Below are positions 11,904 to 23,547 of a stretch of 64,000 nucleotides of DNA, in pieces; the stretch's first letter is position 1; each line of letters starts with the position of its first letter. The stretch is taken from contig OZ023275.1 in the NCBI GenBank assembly GCA_964007475.1, forward strand, positions 20,067,829 to 20,131,828, written 5' to 3'. The notes below the pieces were generated by a model. The model was not told the DNA's origin. It saw only the letters and a list, made by a program, of their open reading frames with translations, and did no database searches. This stretch comes from Hybos culiciformis. Lineage: Eukaryota > Arthropoda > Insecta > Diptera > Hybotidae. Made by a program: the position numbers and the translations under genes.

Positions 11904-13763
11904 TTGAAATCTAGAAGTAGATGCGACCATTTAGCCTTTGTAAGTTTATTCGAAGAATTTAAGACCCTTTCTGAGCAAAAATATAACGACTATTTATATG
12001 AAACGTCAAATAAAATTAAAACTGACCCTAAATATTTTTGGAAATTTGTAAACAGTAAAAGAAAATGCGACAAATTCCCAACATTTCTTGAATTCAACGG
12101 ACGTAAGAGTAATGAATCCAAAATCATTTCGGAATTTTTCAAGGCTCATTTTTCAGCTCCTTATAGTAACCCAGCCTTTCTCATTTCTGATGAAAATTTT
12201 TCCCATATTAAAGATCCCGTTGTCCCTTTGCCCTTAAACATATATTTCGACATTGATGAAGTGAAACTACAGTTGGAAAAACTTCGCAATAACTTCACCC
12301 CGGGCCCAGATGGCGTACCTGAAGCAATTTTAAAAAATTGCGCTGAATCTCTGGCCTCACCCCTATCCTCTCTTTTCAATTTTTCCCTTTCGTCTTGTAC
12401 TTTCCCTTCTTTTTGGAAAAAAGCCTTTATTAAGCCTATTCACAAGAAGGGTTCCAAACAAGATGTTGAAAACTACCGTCCCATTGCTAACCTTTCTGCT
12501 ATACCTAAACTCTTTGAACTTTTGATTTACAACTCAATTTATGACCCTTGTAAAAACATTCTCATTCCCAATCAGCATGGTTTTATGAAAAAGAAATCAA
12601 CCATCACTAATCTTCTTGAAACAACTTCTATTCTTGTCGAATCTATTGAATCGGGATTTCAAACTGATGTCATTTACACCGACCTCAGCAAAGCTTTTGA
12701 CCTTCTACCTCATAATGTAATTCTGTTCAAGTTAAATAAGTTGAAATTCCCTACTTACTTCGTTAATTGGGTTGGCTCTTATCTCAAGGATCGCACTTAT
12801 AATGTAATTTTTAGATCTTCTATATCTTCAGCTTATGAAGCCAATTCAGGAGTTCCTCAAGGTAGTCATCTCGGTCCCCTTCTATTTATTATTTCCATAA
12901 ATGACGTCATTTCAATAATACGAAATAGTGAGCTTCAAATCTACGCGGACGATATGAAATTTTTTAAAAAAATCACATCAGTTGAAGATGCAATCCTCCT
13001 CCAAGGAGATTTAGATCGCTTCTATACTTGGTGCCAATCTAATAACCTGTCTCTCAACATCAGTAAGTGTGCGTTCATGTCTTACACTCGTAAGCAAAGC
13101 CCCATCATATTCCCGTATTCTTTCAATAATAACGCAATTAGTAAAGCAACCACTTTCAAAGACCTGGGTGTGCTTTATGACGAAAAACTAACTTTTAAAC
13201 TCCACTACGACAATATTATAAGTAAGACCAATTCCATGCTTGGTTTTGTCAAAAGATTTTCGCGTGAATTCAACGATCCTTATATTCTTAAAATTCTATA
13301 CACTACAATTGTCCGCCCCAATATTGAATATGCTAGTCAAGTTTGGTCACCTCACTATAATGTGCATATTGATCGCATTGAATCTATTCAAAAAAAATTC
13401 TTACGATTCGCCCTTCGCCACCTCCCGTGGTCAAATCCTTTAATTTTACCACCTTACGAAAACAGACTAAAATTAATCAATTTAGTTCCCCTAAAAAAAA
13501 GACGCGAAGTGTCAGATGTAATTTTCATAACTCAAATTATCAATGAAAATATTATCTCTCCCTTTATTTTTCAGCGAATCGTATTTCGCAGCGATACCCG
13601 CCTCCGTTCTCCTGACCTTTTTACTCTTAAATTCCACAGAACGAACTATGGACAAAACGAACCAATCAATCGAATGCTCTTGACAGGAAACAAATATAAA
13701 CATTTAATTGATTTTTCTGTATCAAAAGAAACACTAAAACTAAAACTTTTTTCTAGTAACTAG
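11904..13763 (+). CDS. non-LTR retrotransposon reverse transcriptase, 5'-truncated LINE ORF2
   Basis: A 619-codon open frame encodes a LINE reverse transcriptase, which would copy the element's RNA at a nicked target (target-primed reverse transcription). Visible motifs in order: pre-RT segment with DPKYFWKFVNSKR (residues about 41-53), GPDGVPEAILKN (about 134-145), motif A with Asp260 in YTDLSKAFD, motif B NSGVPQGSHLGPLLF (about 314-328), and motif C IYADDMKFF with the catalytic Asp pair at 349-350. The thumb and C-terminal tail follow. The type is jockey/CR1-like. The apurinic-type endonuclease domain normally upstream is missing, and the frame begins just before the RT, so the copy is 5'-truncated. 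The frame has no internal stop, which suggests a fairly recent insertion. The start Met is merely the first in the frame, not a native start. It lies in an acj6 intron on the opposite strand. Confidence 0.92.
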   Translation: MKSRSRCDHLAFVSLFEEFKTLSEQKYNDYLYETSNKIKTDPKYFWKFVNSKRKCDKFPTFLEFNGRKSNESKIISEFFKAHFSAPYSNPAFLISDENFSHIKDPVVPLPLNIYFDIDEVKLQLEKLRNNFTPGPDGVPEAILKNCAESLASPLSSLFNFSLSSCTFPSFWKKAFIKPIHKKGSKQDVENYRPIANLSAIPKLFELLIYNSIYDPCKNILIPNQHGFMKKKSTITNLLETTSILVESIESGFQTDVIYTDLSKAFDLLPHNVILFKLNKLKFPTYFVNWVGSYLKDRTYNVIFRSSISSAYEANSGVPQGSHLGPLLFIISINDVISIIRNSELQIYADDMKFFKKITSVEDAILLQGDLDRFYTWCQSNNLSLNISKCAFMSYTRKQSPIIFPYSFNNNAISKATTFKDLGVLYDEKLTFKLHYDNIISKTNSMLGFVKRFSREFNDPYILKILYTTIVRPNIEYASQVWSPHYNVHIDRIESIQKKFLRFALRHLPWSNPLILPPYENRLKLINLVPLKKRREVSDVIFITQIINENIISPFIFQRIVFRSDTRLRSPDLFTLKFHRTNYGQNEPINRMLLTGNKYKHLIDFSVSKETLKLKLFSSN

Positions 13764-13925
13764 ATTGTAAATTTTAACTTGTAAATTTTATATTATATTA
13801 TATTAAATTTAAATTGTACATAAATTATTGTTTTGTAATTTTAATTGTAATTTTGAATTGTTAAATTGAAATTATTTTTGTAAAAGTTTGATCTAAACTG
13901 AAATAAAATAAAAAATAAATATGTT
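13764..13925 (+). mobile_element. LINE 3' UTR and A-rich tail
   Basis: AT-rich sequence follows the RT stop codon and ends in an A-rich tract with AATAAA-like repeats at about 13,900-13,920, as expected for the 3' end of a non-LTR element. I could not fix the target-site duplication. Confidence 0.5.
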
Positions 13926-15149
13926 CTATGAGCGATCAATGTAAAAATTTTTAAATTAAAAATAAATGATATTAGTAGTGTAATGATATTGATAACCCAA
14001 AATCTAAAACCATTTTTAGTATATCTAATTCAACATATCATTCTTTATTATCTCTGATACTTAATAGTTAATAAGTCCTTCACTTTCGATTTCCATCTTT
14101 GAGAAATTTTTTATTTGAGAAATTGGATTACATAAAATTATGTTTTAACTCCTAGTTGCATAGCCTCGGAAGTAACTGAAATTAATTATTGATGGAAAAT
14201 ACTGCCGTATCGGGCTATCAAAATTAGTTTTTTCTTTAAATTCTATCTCTTTGGATTAAGGAACAAATATTTTATTATTTTTTTTACGTAATTTATATTT
14301 TTCAACTATTGGACAAAAGTTACAAATTGTGACCATTTACAATAATCTCCGAACAAATTTCATGAGGCATTGAGTGCACATTTTTTCTTACTTCAATTTT
14401 TTGGTTTAATGATACGGCAAATTCAAAAGTAATATCCCTTATTTTCAACAAATTTTCTATTATATAATGTAAACTATAAAAATAATTACATTACATTAAT
14501 TTTTGTAATGAAATTAATTTATTTTATTAAAGACTTATATATTTGATATTATAAAGCAAATTCTATACTTACATTATACCAACATATAGTTTAGTATATT
14601 GAAAAATAAATTTAATCAAAATTGTATAAGAAAAGTTAAGAGAATCGACCAACAAAAAAAAAATTCTCCAGAGAAATTCTAACACGTGTGCACGTGCTTT
14701 AAGTTTACATGATTGATATTTATTATTATAGGTTTTTTGCACTTACATATAAATATAATGTATGCTCGCTCATAAAGTACAAAAAGTTTATAAAATTATC
14801 TATCGCACTAAGAGGAAACACCAACTTTACACAAAAAATTTAAAAATAATAGCGTCAGCTTTCAATCCTTTTTTATAATTTTATTTGAATGTCAAAAATT
14901 ATCTACAACATAAATATATTTTTCGTGATATAATAAGATGCAATTTTTATAAAACAAAGTTTGGAACCATCATTATTCTCATTTTTTTACATCTCTACTA
15001 AAATTCTGTTTCTAAATATACTAATATTTAAAATATAAAATATTACTAAAATTAATAATATTTGTATTGTTTTACCTAATCACGGTAGAAAATTTTTTTT
15101 TATAAAAATTTTTTTCTTAATAAAGTAATCAGAAATATAAAAATTTTAC
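13926..15149. other. AT-rich intronic DNA
   Basis: Nothing recognisable; expected to be acj6 intron 3' of the 15.2 kb exon. Confidence 0.5.
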
Positions 15150-15323
15150 CTGTAAGGGTCTCTGCGGTGCGCTTGTCATCCCATGGTGATACATGACGTC
15201 ATGTTTCAATTGCGAAGGCATTTGTGAATGTGGATGTGTTGTCTGATGTTTACCAATATCAACAGCTGCAAGAGCTTCAGCTCTACTAAGTATACCATCA
15301 TTCAGTCCAGAAAAGATATCACC
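15150..15323 (-). CDS. acj6: acj6 coding exon with POU-IV box (GDIF...RPLQ)
   Basis: Internal exon of 58 codons, phase 0 at both ends, on the minus strand. A TAG acceptor lies at 15,324-15,326 and a CAG|GT donor at 15,150/15,149. The peptide begins GDIFSGLNDGILSRAEALAA and ends SAPQRPLQ. The RAEALAAVDI stretch is the conserved POU-IV box of class IV POU factors (Brn3/Unc-86/Acj6), and the surrounding His-rich residues with HDVMYHH match insect Acj6. Acj6 is a nuclear transcription factor that controls olfactory neuron identity and receptor choice. This exon precedes the exons for the POU-specific domain and homeodomain, which are not in the window. It joins in phase to the exon at 20,481-20,537. 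Confidence 0.9.
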
Positions 15324-18300
15324 CTAGAGAAAACATAAAAAAAAAAATTAAGCATAAAAAAGAGCAATTTTCAAAAAAATATGCTATCTATATATACCGT
15401 CAAATATATGGCATATATATTATGTTATATTATAGAGATATCCTTTTTTTAGTACTTTACATAAATTACATTGGCAAAAAAAAACCTTTAGTTTTTATAG
15501 AGTGAAATTTATATTTTAAGAATAATTTTTTCCCATAACTTTTGGTCCTTTTTTTTGTTTAAAATAAAAAATGTATAAAAATAAAAATTCTATTTTAGCA
15601 TAACATTTATTTTTTTATTTTTTGTTCGAGAAAAGTGAAAATTTTTTTAATAGAACACTTTTCTTGGCAAAAAAAATAAAATATGTTAACAAAATTATAA
15701 TTCTCTGAAATCTATTATTTTATTCCTAAAAACATCTGGAATCATTTTATATTCGTAAAAAGAGAATATAGTTTTCCTCTGATGATGAGACATTCTTTTC
15801 CCTGCTGAACCAAAACCAAAATTTATAGCTTGAATCAGATGGTCATCGATCTGGGTCTCTCTGAACTAATACTGCAAGCAGACGCCTTAACTATCGCTTC
15901 ACCTAAGGCCTTATATCTCAATCAGAAGTCCTTATATCTCAATCAGATGGATCAAGAAGAGAATAATTAGCTGAGAAATAGACTGACATAAAATTGCTCA
16001 GTTTGTTATTTTCAGCAATGGGATATGAAATGGAACTTTTAATATGATTTCGAAATAGTTTTATAAAGTTGGCTTAATGAATATAAAGGGACTTAACAAA
16101 TAAAGTGAAATGTTGTCGGCCGTTAAATTTAGCTTATAATTGAAGGATTGTTAATGTTAACGTTTTTGTTAATTTTTATTTTTTCTAACAAACAAGGTAA
16201 GATTGTTTAAGTTTAGAAAATCGAATCCCACAATTAGATTAAAATATTTTACTTTAAACCAAGAATTTCTATATAAATATATGACCTTCATATAAACTCA
16301 AAATTATTATTATTATTCTCATCTTAATTCTCTCTAAGGAATATAAGACTTTATGCTGTTTTAACCTTATCTCAGAAAATTCAGTAAATTCTTATAACGA
16401 AAGAAAAAAAAAAATTATCAACAACAAATAAAGCTCTTCTGCTGGAGTTCCTTAGAGTCAAATAAAAATAAAATGACAACAACATAAAAAAAAAATTCAG
16501 GTATAAATAAAATAAAAAATATTATTCTTTTTTCTGCTTTTTGTCCCAAAATAGGGACTTTCTAATGTTCATCAGTTTAGAAATTATTTATAAAGATTTT
16601 ATAAAAAAAAATGTTATCTTTAATTTTTTTCTTTCTTAAAAAATATTTTTTTTTTTTCTTCGCTCAGTGTTCTTCTTCGCTTTATATATATATATATATA
16701 TATTTTTTTAGTTAAATTATGATTTGAAACTTTTAAATAATATATTAAAAAAAAAAAACAAAAAATTTTTTATTTTGTCTCAAGTACACAAAAAAAAAAA
16801 AAAAAAAATTGAAATTTTCCTTAAAAATTTTCGTGTATGTACCTTAAAAAATTTATAGTATTATCCTTAGGATCAAAATCCCAATACAAAAATGTGCGAG
16901 TTGAACAAAAAAAAAATAAAAAAAAAAAAATGTATATTCACATAAATTTTCGATGAGTGTTAAAAATTGATGAATTTTCATCATATATCATTTATGAAGA
17001 AAGTTAGCTATATAAATAGGTAAATGTAGTGAGGAAAATATGAAATATTTATGAGGTGTCTGGCCAATTTTTTAATAAGGCCAACTCGCTCTATCTAACA
17101 AGTAAAATATTAAAAAAAATATATATATATATAATGTATGTAAGGTACATATACATACATATATAAATAATAATAATTTTGCCTTATGTTTTTTTTTTTT
17201 TTGGAATATTTTTTATATTCATTTCGAGCAAACATTAAAATACAAAATTTACGTGGGTAGAAGAATATTTATGTATGACAATAATATAAAATTCATTTAT
17301 AAATTTTATATTAGAGTTCAAATTTTTTATTTATTGTTATATTTGAAAAAAGACCTTGTTATTAAATTAATTAAGGATAGTACAAAAAAAAGATAGATAC
17401 ATACTATATTAAAAAAAAATATGCACTTATATAACTCTTGTGTATATAAAATATATGGAATGAACTTATTAAATCGTAAAATTTGAAGAATGCATTTATG
17501 CTAAAAATATAATAATAAAATTATATAATTTCACGCCTAATTTTTAGTTTAATTGTGTAATGTTGAATATTTTAATTATATATGATATACAAATATAATA
17601 ATTAAAAATCTGAAGTTATTTACATTCAGTTCAGTTATTGGTGGATACTGGTAAATTTCGTAAAATTGTATTTCAACATAATAAATAAAAAAGTTGTATC
17701 GAAAGCGTTTATCTATTAATTAAGAAAATTTAATCTATAAATTAAGAAAATTTTAAATTTATATATAAAAATTTCGATTGTGATATTCAAATTTCGATGG
17801 GTATATTGAATATTCACATTTAATAGATAATTAAACTAATTGATTTTTTTATGCTCACAATCAAAAATTATCCAAAACAAAATGAAAATTATGTACTAAG
17901 TTTCAGCAAACAATTTGGTTTTATATTGATTTTTTCATTTTCTATTTCGTTTTTTTTTTTTTATACAATATATTATTAATTATATTTTTTTATATGTTAA
18001 GAAATGAATAAACATAAGGCAAATATTTATTATTCTAATATTTTACATGTTTTATGTATAGACTAAAAGCGAGTGTGGCTATACAAAAATAATGCATTAT
18101 TACATCAAGAATTATTATTAACATATTGTATATAGAGAGAGATTGTAGGGAATGAATAATATAAAATCGTATACATATTATAAGAACATATATTTTATGA
18201 AAATAAATGTAATTTTATTTAATATATAAAGTATATTTATATGTACAATAAATATAACTAATTGTAAAACCACAAATTATTTTTCCGGAAAAATTAAAAA

Positions 18301-20480
18301 AAAAAGGGACTTTAAGGTAATTATAATGCGTGACCGGAAGTTATTTATGAACTAAATAAACATCAATATCCTGATTATTGTTCAAGTGCCTGTACTATAT
18401 ATACATGTTACTATTAATGCACCATGTACATTTTAGCTTAAAAATACGAACAATAAAATCCAAGTGTTTTTTACATTAAAAAAAAAAACTACTATTTTGA
18501 CAAAACAAATTAATAATAAATCAATTTTTTCGCATATGTTATACTTTTCCCAATTTTAATTATCATTTAATTACTAAAAATTGAAAACTCATGCTAACTT
18601 AAGTTCACTTGTATATGTCAAGCGTATATATCAGAAAGTATTTACATAGAGATAAACCTGGGCGGAAAAGGTATAGTAGGGAATCCTACAAAAAATAATC
18701 GATCGAATGTGATTTAGTTTCAGTGCGAGTTCGAAAACCATGAATTACACAAAAAATTGATTGTGAGGACAATTATTACGATAAAACCTAATCGTATTTG
18801 TTATCGATTTTTATTCATACATACATTGCTTATTGAATCAAAACAAAATCCATTTTGTACAACTGTATTATTTTAGTTTTGGCGAAGAAATGCATAAAAT
18901 TTATATGTACTGAAGTTAGAAATAGAGAATTTTGACTCTAGGCTCCTTTTGAAATAGGCACGCGATAAGAAACGTTTTTCAGTATAATATACAGTAGCGA
19001 AGCACGGATAAACGGATACAATTCAAATATAAAGCTAACAGTAATATAGATATTTTTCCACGAAAATATTACATCTATAAACTATATATAAAACCAATTA
19101 TTTACATTATGTAAAAAATCTAAAAATATGTAATATATTATGTTATATGATAATATATATAAAATATATAATAATATGTAGGTACTTATTTTTTCTGCGC
19201 ATTATCAAAAATTCAATAAATTATTTAGTATATAATTTAGGTTAAATTTTCGATAAGTCTGGAGATTTTAATGAATTTAGAAAAAAAAATTACGCAGAAA
19301 AAATGCAAACGATTCATTAAAAGTTGGAAAAAATCATTACTTATTTTCATTAAAGTCTATAAATAATAATTGGCAAAAAATTGCATTTGCTAAATATTTA
19401 CGAAATAAATAGCTTTCACATAAAGAAAACATATTTTCTGGGTAATTTGTTCGATCCGATGCTAATAAACCATTCGAAAAACCAACCCTAAACATTTGTT
19501 TTTCAATTTATGCTTTCTTTGGGTATAAAATCAGTAAAAAGAATTTAAAGATTTTCTAAGAAGGAAGTTGTATTACACATTTTGGAAACTTTAAAAAATG
19601 CTTAGTGTCCTGTTGCAAGAATATTTATCTAAACATTTATTCTTGAATACAAAAATAATTGTCCGCCAGTTTTCATTCGTAAAAGTTTTATCTAAATTTT
19701 CTGATTTAATTTTATAGACACTTTCACTATGTCATTGATATTATATCTTTCAGAAAATCGTGAGATCTTAATAAAATTTAGTTTTTCCGTCGGGATGAAT
19801 AATTTAATTTTCCTAACAGATTTATTCACTCGAATTAATGAATATTCGACAAAATATAAAATTAAAAGTTAATTATGATTTTAAAAATTTGCGATTTGGG
19901 GTAATAACTTCATCAAAAAAGTCTAAAACAACATTCTCTGTCATATTTCATATTTGAATTTTTTCTAAAGTAGTGAGTGACTTTTTGTTATTAATTTTGA
20001 GAAAAAGGAAAACTATACACATATATTAATCAACCCTTGAAAGATTAAAATAAATTTTTGTTTCTCTGGAAAAAAGAAAAAATGGATCAATAGGCAATTA
20101 GAGTAGAAACATGGTCAGGAGAGGAATCTTTATTATAACCTCGAATTGACTACCTACATAACAAATATCGTTCAAAATTATATTCTAAAACACAAATAAA
20201 ACTCTACAACAGGCATGTTAAAGTTTGTAAAGCGAATTGATTAACATTATATATTAATTTTGAAACCGTCAAGTAAAATTAAAGGTAAAAGGACATACAA
20301 ACCACTGTTAACCGACCGACATGTGAAGTTTATAAATAATCTGGAAACTTTTTTGTATTTTGTTTCAACTACTGACCGCAATAATAAACTATTCAATGTC
20401 ATTTCTATTCATTCCCTAATTTAACTTATTTATCAATAATTTTATATTTAAAAAAAAGGGACAAAAAACCATTTACTTAC
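15324..20480. other. acj6 intron between the two internal coding exons
   Basis: AT-rich and full of homopolymer runs. A TA microsatellite lies at 16,683-16,704. No nested gene was recognised. Confidence 0.6.
16683..16704. repeat. (TA)n microsatellite
   Basis: Eleven or so TA units inside acj6 intronic sequence. Confidence 0.9.
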
Positions 20481-20537
20481 ATTTTGTCGCGAAGACCATG
20501 AATTACATATTATGGAGGCATCTTCTAATAATCTTGT
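20481..20537 (-). CDS. acj6: acj6 small coding exon (RLLEDASIICNSWSSRQN)
   Basis: A 57-base, phase-0 minus-strand exon of 19 codons. The acceptor (polypyrimidine then TAG) is immediately upstream at 20,538-20,540 and the donor GTAAGT starts at 20,480. The peptide TRLLEDASIICNSWSSRQN corresponds to the insect Acj6 segment that precedes GDIF; joined to the 15.2 kb exon it reads RQN-GDIF without a frame break. Known Acj6 isoforms have a short Ser-rich piece between the N-terminal exon and this one. I did not find it here, so either a microexon was missed or this is the direct junction. Confidence 0.85.
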
Positions 20538-20608
20538 CTAAAAAGTAGAACGAAAAATTTATATATTAAAATTTTATTAAATATTTTATTAATTTTTAAA
20601 ATCTTAAG

Positions 20609-20613
20609 TTTAA
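20609..20613. repeat. left 5-bp target-site duplication, MITE copy 1
   Basis: TTTAA flanks the palindromic element on both sides (20,609-20,613 and 20,833-20,837). Confidence 0.65.
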
Positions 20614-20832
20614 CCATAGATTAAGAATACAGAAAGATTGGAAGCTTCATACAACATTTTTTCAGTGTTTTTTGGTATTTTATTGTGAAGGTGTTAGTAA
20701 AACTAAATAAAATTCTTTTCATACATTGATAATTATCACGGATTTTATTTTGTTTTACTAACACATTGACTTAAAAATACCAAAAATAGTGTTGTATGAA
20801 GCTTCCCATATTTCTGTATTCTTAATCTATGG
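20614..20832. mobile_element. 219-bp palindromic MITE, copy 1
   Basis: An almost full-length inverted repeat. It begins CCATAGATTAAGAATAC and ends with the complement. The arms share TTCATACAAC, the AAAATACCAAAAA block and TAGTAAAAC. TTTAA flanks both ends. A second copy of exactly the same length is at 31,277-31,495 in the opposite orientation, with a different 5-bp duplication, so this is a genuine mobile family. It sits about 75 bases upstream of the acj6 exon acceptor at 20,538, within the intron. The superfamily is not assigned; Transib is one superfamily with 5-bp duplications, but its usual termini are not seen. Confidence 0.8.
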
Positions 20833-20837
20833 TTTAA

Positions 20838-22294
20838 CTGTGTAATGAAAGTCCTGTATTATATTTAATAAAGATGTTAATTTTTATAAGTACACTTTGC
20901 AGTAAAAACCAAAAACTTACGATTTATATTCGCGTATAAGTAACCTTCATATATTTAATTAAAAAAAAAAGTAATTAATTATTTAAAATAAAGCAATTTT
21001 TAATTTAAAATATTGTAATATTTTTAAGAAAATGCCTACATTAAGGCACAAAATTATTTTACACATTTATAGTTAACTTATTTATGCACTTTACTTCATA
21101 ATGTAGGTAAGGTACATACATACATAGTAAAAATAAGGTTAATATTTAAAATTTTCTACTGCATCCACTGCAATTAATTAATAAAAAAAATAAAAAAAGG
21201 CAATTAAAAATGTATATTTTAGATCTCCGCAAGCCATTTGGTCAACCTAATAAGCTATTTATTATTTTAATTTCAATGTGTAAATTTATTTATTTATTGG
21301 CTACTGTAGCTATGTTGTACATTATGTTTACGTAAACAAATTAAAATTTTTATGATTGTAGCTAATATTTAATGACTTCGTAAGTTCATATAAATGTTAT
21401 ATACAATATGATCCATACACTATAAATATGTATAAATAGGTACATAATAATATTTTATATATGTTTATTTTATTTTGGAATTTAATTTTTCCTTTAATTA
21501 AAAAGCCAATGGAATGCAAAAAATGTTTGTAAAATATTTCCACAATACAGATATATATTTTATACATTTAACGATGCCATACCATGCACACATTTTAAGT
21601 CTTTTAAAACATACATATATTTTGAAATAAATGAAAATTTATTAAGCAATTAATTTTTTTTTTTTTTTTACAAAAATTAATTGATACTGTGCTAAAGACT
21701 TATTTATATATTCTAGCCATAATAATTATTTCAGGAACTCTATGTAGGTATTATAATTTAAATTGTACCCACATTGTGTAAATCATATAGTCAGCGCTTT
21801 AAACGAAGATTTTTGACATGTTCCAAATTTTCGAAGGAATGAAACTATCTATATTCAATAAACTGTCAAATTGGATGGCTGGAAAATTGCTGTGACCTAG
21901 CATTAGAAAGTTCAAAAAATAGACTTACGGGAATAAACTTTTTTTTTTCAAATTTAATTAATTTTTAATAGAAAAAAGTTGCATAAAGAGTTCCTTCTAA
22001 ATAAGAAACTTAAGAAAACTAAAAATTCGAAAATTGAGCGCTGCTATTAATCCAATTATTTTTATTACTTAAAGATTAGAATGATCCTATAATCAAATTT
22101 TTAGTGTTGCTGTTGAATATACAATTTTATATACTGTCATATTTTCTTTGTATATTATATTAATATTAACTTTCTTTTTCGAAATTGCTCAGAATTTTCT
22201 TTAAGCTTAATAAAATCATTGTGTAACATAACAATAAAACTCATCTGAATTTCCTAAGTAATAAAAATGTAAATTATATTTTTGTTCAGTAACC
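20838..22294. other. AT-rich intronic DNA
   Basis: No coding sequence or recognisable repeat other than homopolymer and TA-rich runs. Confidence 0.5.
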
Positions 22295-22300
22295 TTTATT
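22295..22300 (-). terminator. AATAAA polyadenylation signal of cathepsin gene
   Basis: AATAAA on the minus strand about 55 bases past the cathepsin stop codon, a plausible cleavage/polyadenylation signal. Confidence 0.55.
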
Positions 22301-22354
22301 TAAACTTTAAAATAACGATTAACACTTAAAGATAACTAAGCAATCTTAGCATGA

Positions 22355-23332
22355 CTAATGTACTATAGGGTAAACTGCTCTTGTTGCAACACCACAATTA
22401 TTGTTCCGATTACGTGCCATGTAAATATAACCACCGACGCCCCAATTCGCTCCCCATGAATTTCTCACTAACCAATAATCTTGGCCATTTGTAGTGCCGT
22501 AACCAACAACAGTAATTGCGTGTGTTAATCTGTTTTTTTGGCATTGAGAATCAAAATAAACACCATTTTTATAAAAACGAAATGAATCCAAGCTGGCATC
22601 CATGTCTATAGGAATTGGCCCGACTGTAGCAACTGCTCTTTTCAAAGCTTCTTCGTCACCATTAGGAATTTCATAAAAATCTTGAATCCATATACGTGGT
22701 TGACCTACAACACAATTGGATTCATGCCCTTTATAGGGATTACCTGATTCATGGCTAAGTCCTCTATATTTAATATAATTGTAAACATTTCTCTGAAATC
22801 CACCGCTGCATCCGAAATTTCCAAACTCTTTACCACAGTCAACTAATTCTTGTTGCGATAATTGTACGAGCTGTCTATGTTTTATATAATATTGACCCTC
22901 TAGAGCGGCAACAGCAGCGAACGCATAACATGAACCGCATGAACCTTGATTAACAACTGGATTTTTATAGCCAAACTCGACCCAATTTACGGAATCTGGT
23001 ATTTGCTGAAATGTAATGTTTTGGGCGAACGATGACCGTCCAAATTCACCAAGAAGAGGACCTTGAGACATTTTAAATTCATATTCTGCATCTGTCATAT
23101 CGGCAAATTCATTAATTCCCATATCAAATGATTCAATTCCAGCAATAAATTTTTGATGATGTTTTTCAATTTTTACTAAATTTTTAGCAAATATTGTTTT
23201 ACGGGAAATGTCTTCTTCGACTTGGTATAATTTTCCATATTCTTTTTTAAATTGTTTCCAACTTTTGTTTAAATCATCACTGCCCAAGGCAATACTTAAA
23301 CTTAAAATTAACATCAGAAATTTAATAACCAT
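22355..23332 (-). CDS. cathepsin L-like cysteine protease precursor, intronless
   Basis: A 325-residue papain-family (C1A) preproprotease that hydrolyses peptide bonds in lysosomes or the gut lumen. Order: hydrophobic signal peptide (about 1-17); I29 inhibitory propeptide (about 25-85, with KTIFAKNLVKIEKHH and a GINEFADMT motif); mature enzyme from about residue 111. Catalytic set: Gln129, Cys135 in QGSCGSCYAF, His271 in LTHAITVVGYG, Asn291 in RNSWGANW. The GCSGG motif is at about 174-178. Length is normal for the family. The usual Trp after the active Cys is Tyr136, and the usual Gly after the catalytic His is Ala272. No intron interrupts it, unlike many insect cathepsin L genes, so retroposition or intron loss is possible. 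It is nested on the same strand within the acj6 intron. The start is the Met directly before the signal peptide, with a TATA box about 70 bases upstream. Confidence 0.93.
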   Translation of the reverse strand: MVIKFLMLILSLSIALGSDDLNKSWKQFKKEYGKLYQVEEDISRKTIFAKNLVKIEKHHQKFIAGIESFDMGINEFADMTDAEYEFKMSQGPLLGEFGRSSFAQNITFQQIPDSVNWVEFGYKNPVVNQGSCGSCYAFAAVAALEGQYYIKHRQLVQLSQQELVDCGKEFGNFGCSGGFQRNVYNYIKYRGLSHESGNPYKGHESNCVVGQPRIWIQDFYEIPNGDEEALKRAVATVGPIPIDMDASLDSFRFYKNGVYFDSQCQKNRLTHAITVVGYGTTNGQDYWLVRNSWGANWGVGGYIYMARNRNNNCGVATRAVYPIVH

Positions 23333-23450
23333 TATTTTTTTTATTAATTGTGCTTGAGTCTGCTAACTTTTAGAATTATAAAGATTCCGATTGAAAAATT
23401 AACTTTTATATACTTTCACTCAGCCTATCTTGAGTATTTTTATATGTAAT
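23313..23450 (-). repeat. cathepsin promoter and 5' end, direct repeat unit A
   Basis: This block holds the first codons of the cathepsin, its 5' UTR and the TATA region. A related block lies 235 bases upstream at 23,548-23,671, sharing the start-codon context, the CAATCGGAA motif and TATATAAAAG. Confidence 0.75.
23403..23412 (-). promoter_or_regulatory. TATA box of cathepsin gene
   Basis: TATATAAAAG on the minus strand, about 71 bases upstream of the cathepsin ATG. This fits a TATA-driven promoter with a short 5' UTR. The same element is preserved in the duplicated block at 23,623-23,632. Confidence 0.6.
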
Positions 23451-23547
23451 TTCTTTTGATTACAGTAATCTGATCTCATATCATTATTTCTAAAAAACCT
23501 ACATGTGATACGCTTACGGTGAGTTAATAAATTCTTTTTAGCCCCTT

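Noticed and set aside
12161..12379. Minus-strand 72-codon ORF
   Set aside because: Antisense shadow of the LINE reverse transcriptase.
1..15149. Expected POU-specific and homeodomain exons of acj6
   Set aside because: I looked for the conserved POU and homeodomain peptide patterns on the minus strand and found none; they must lie beyond the left edge.
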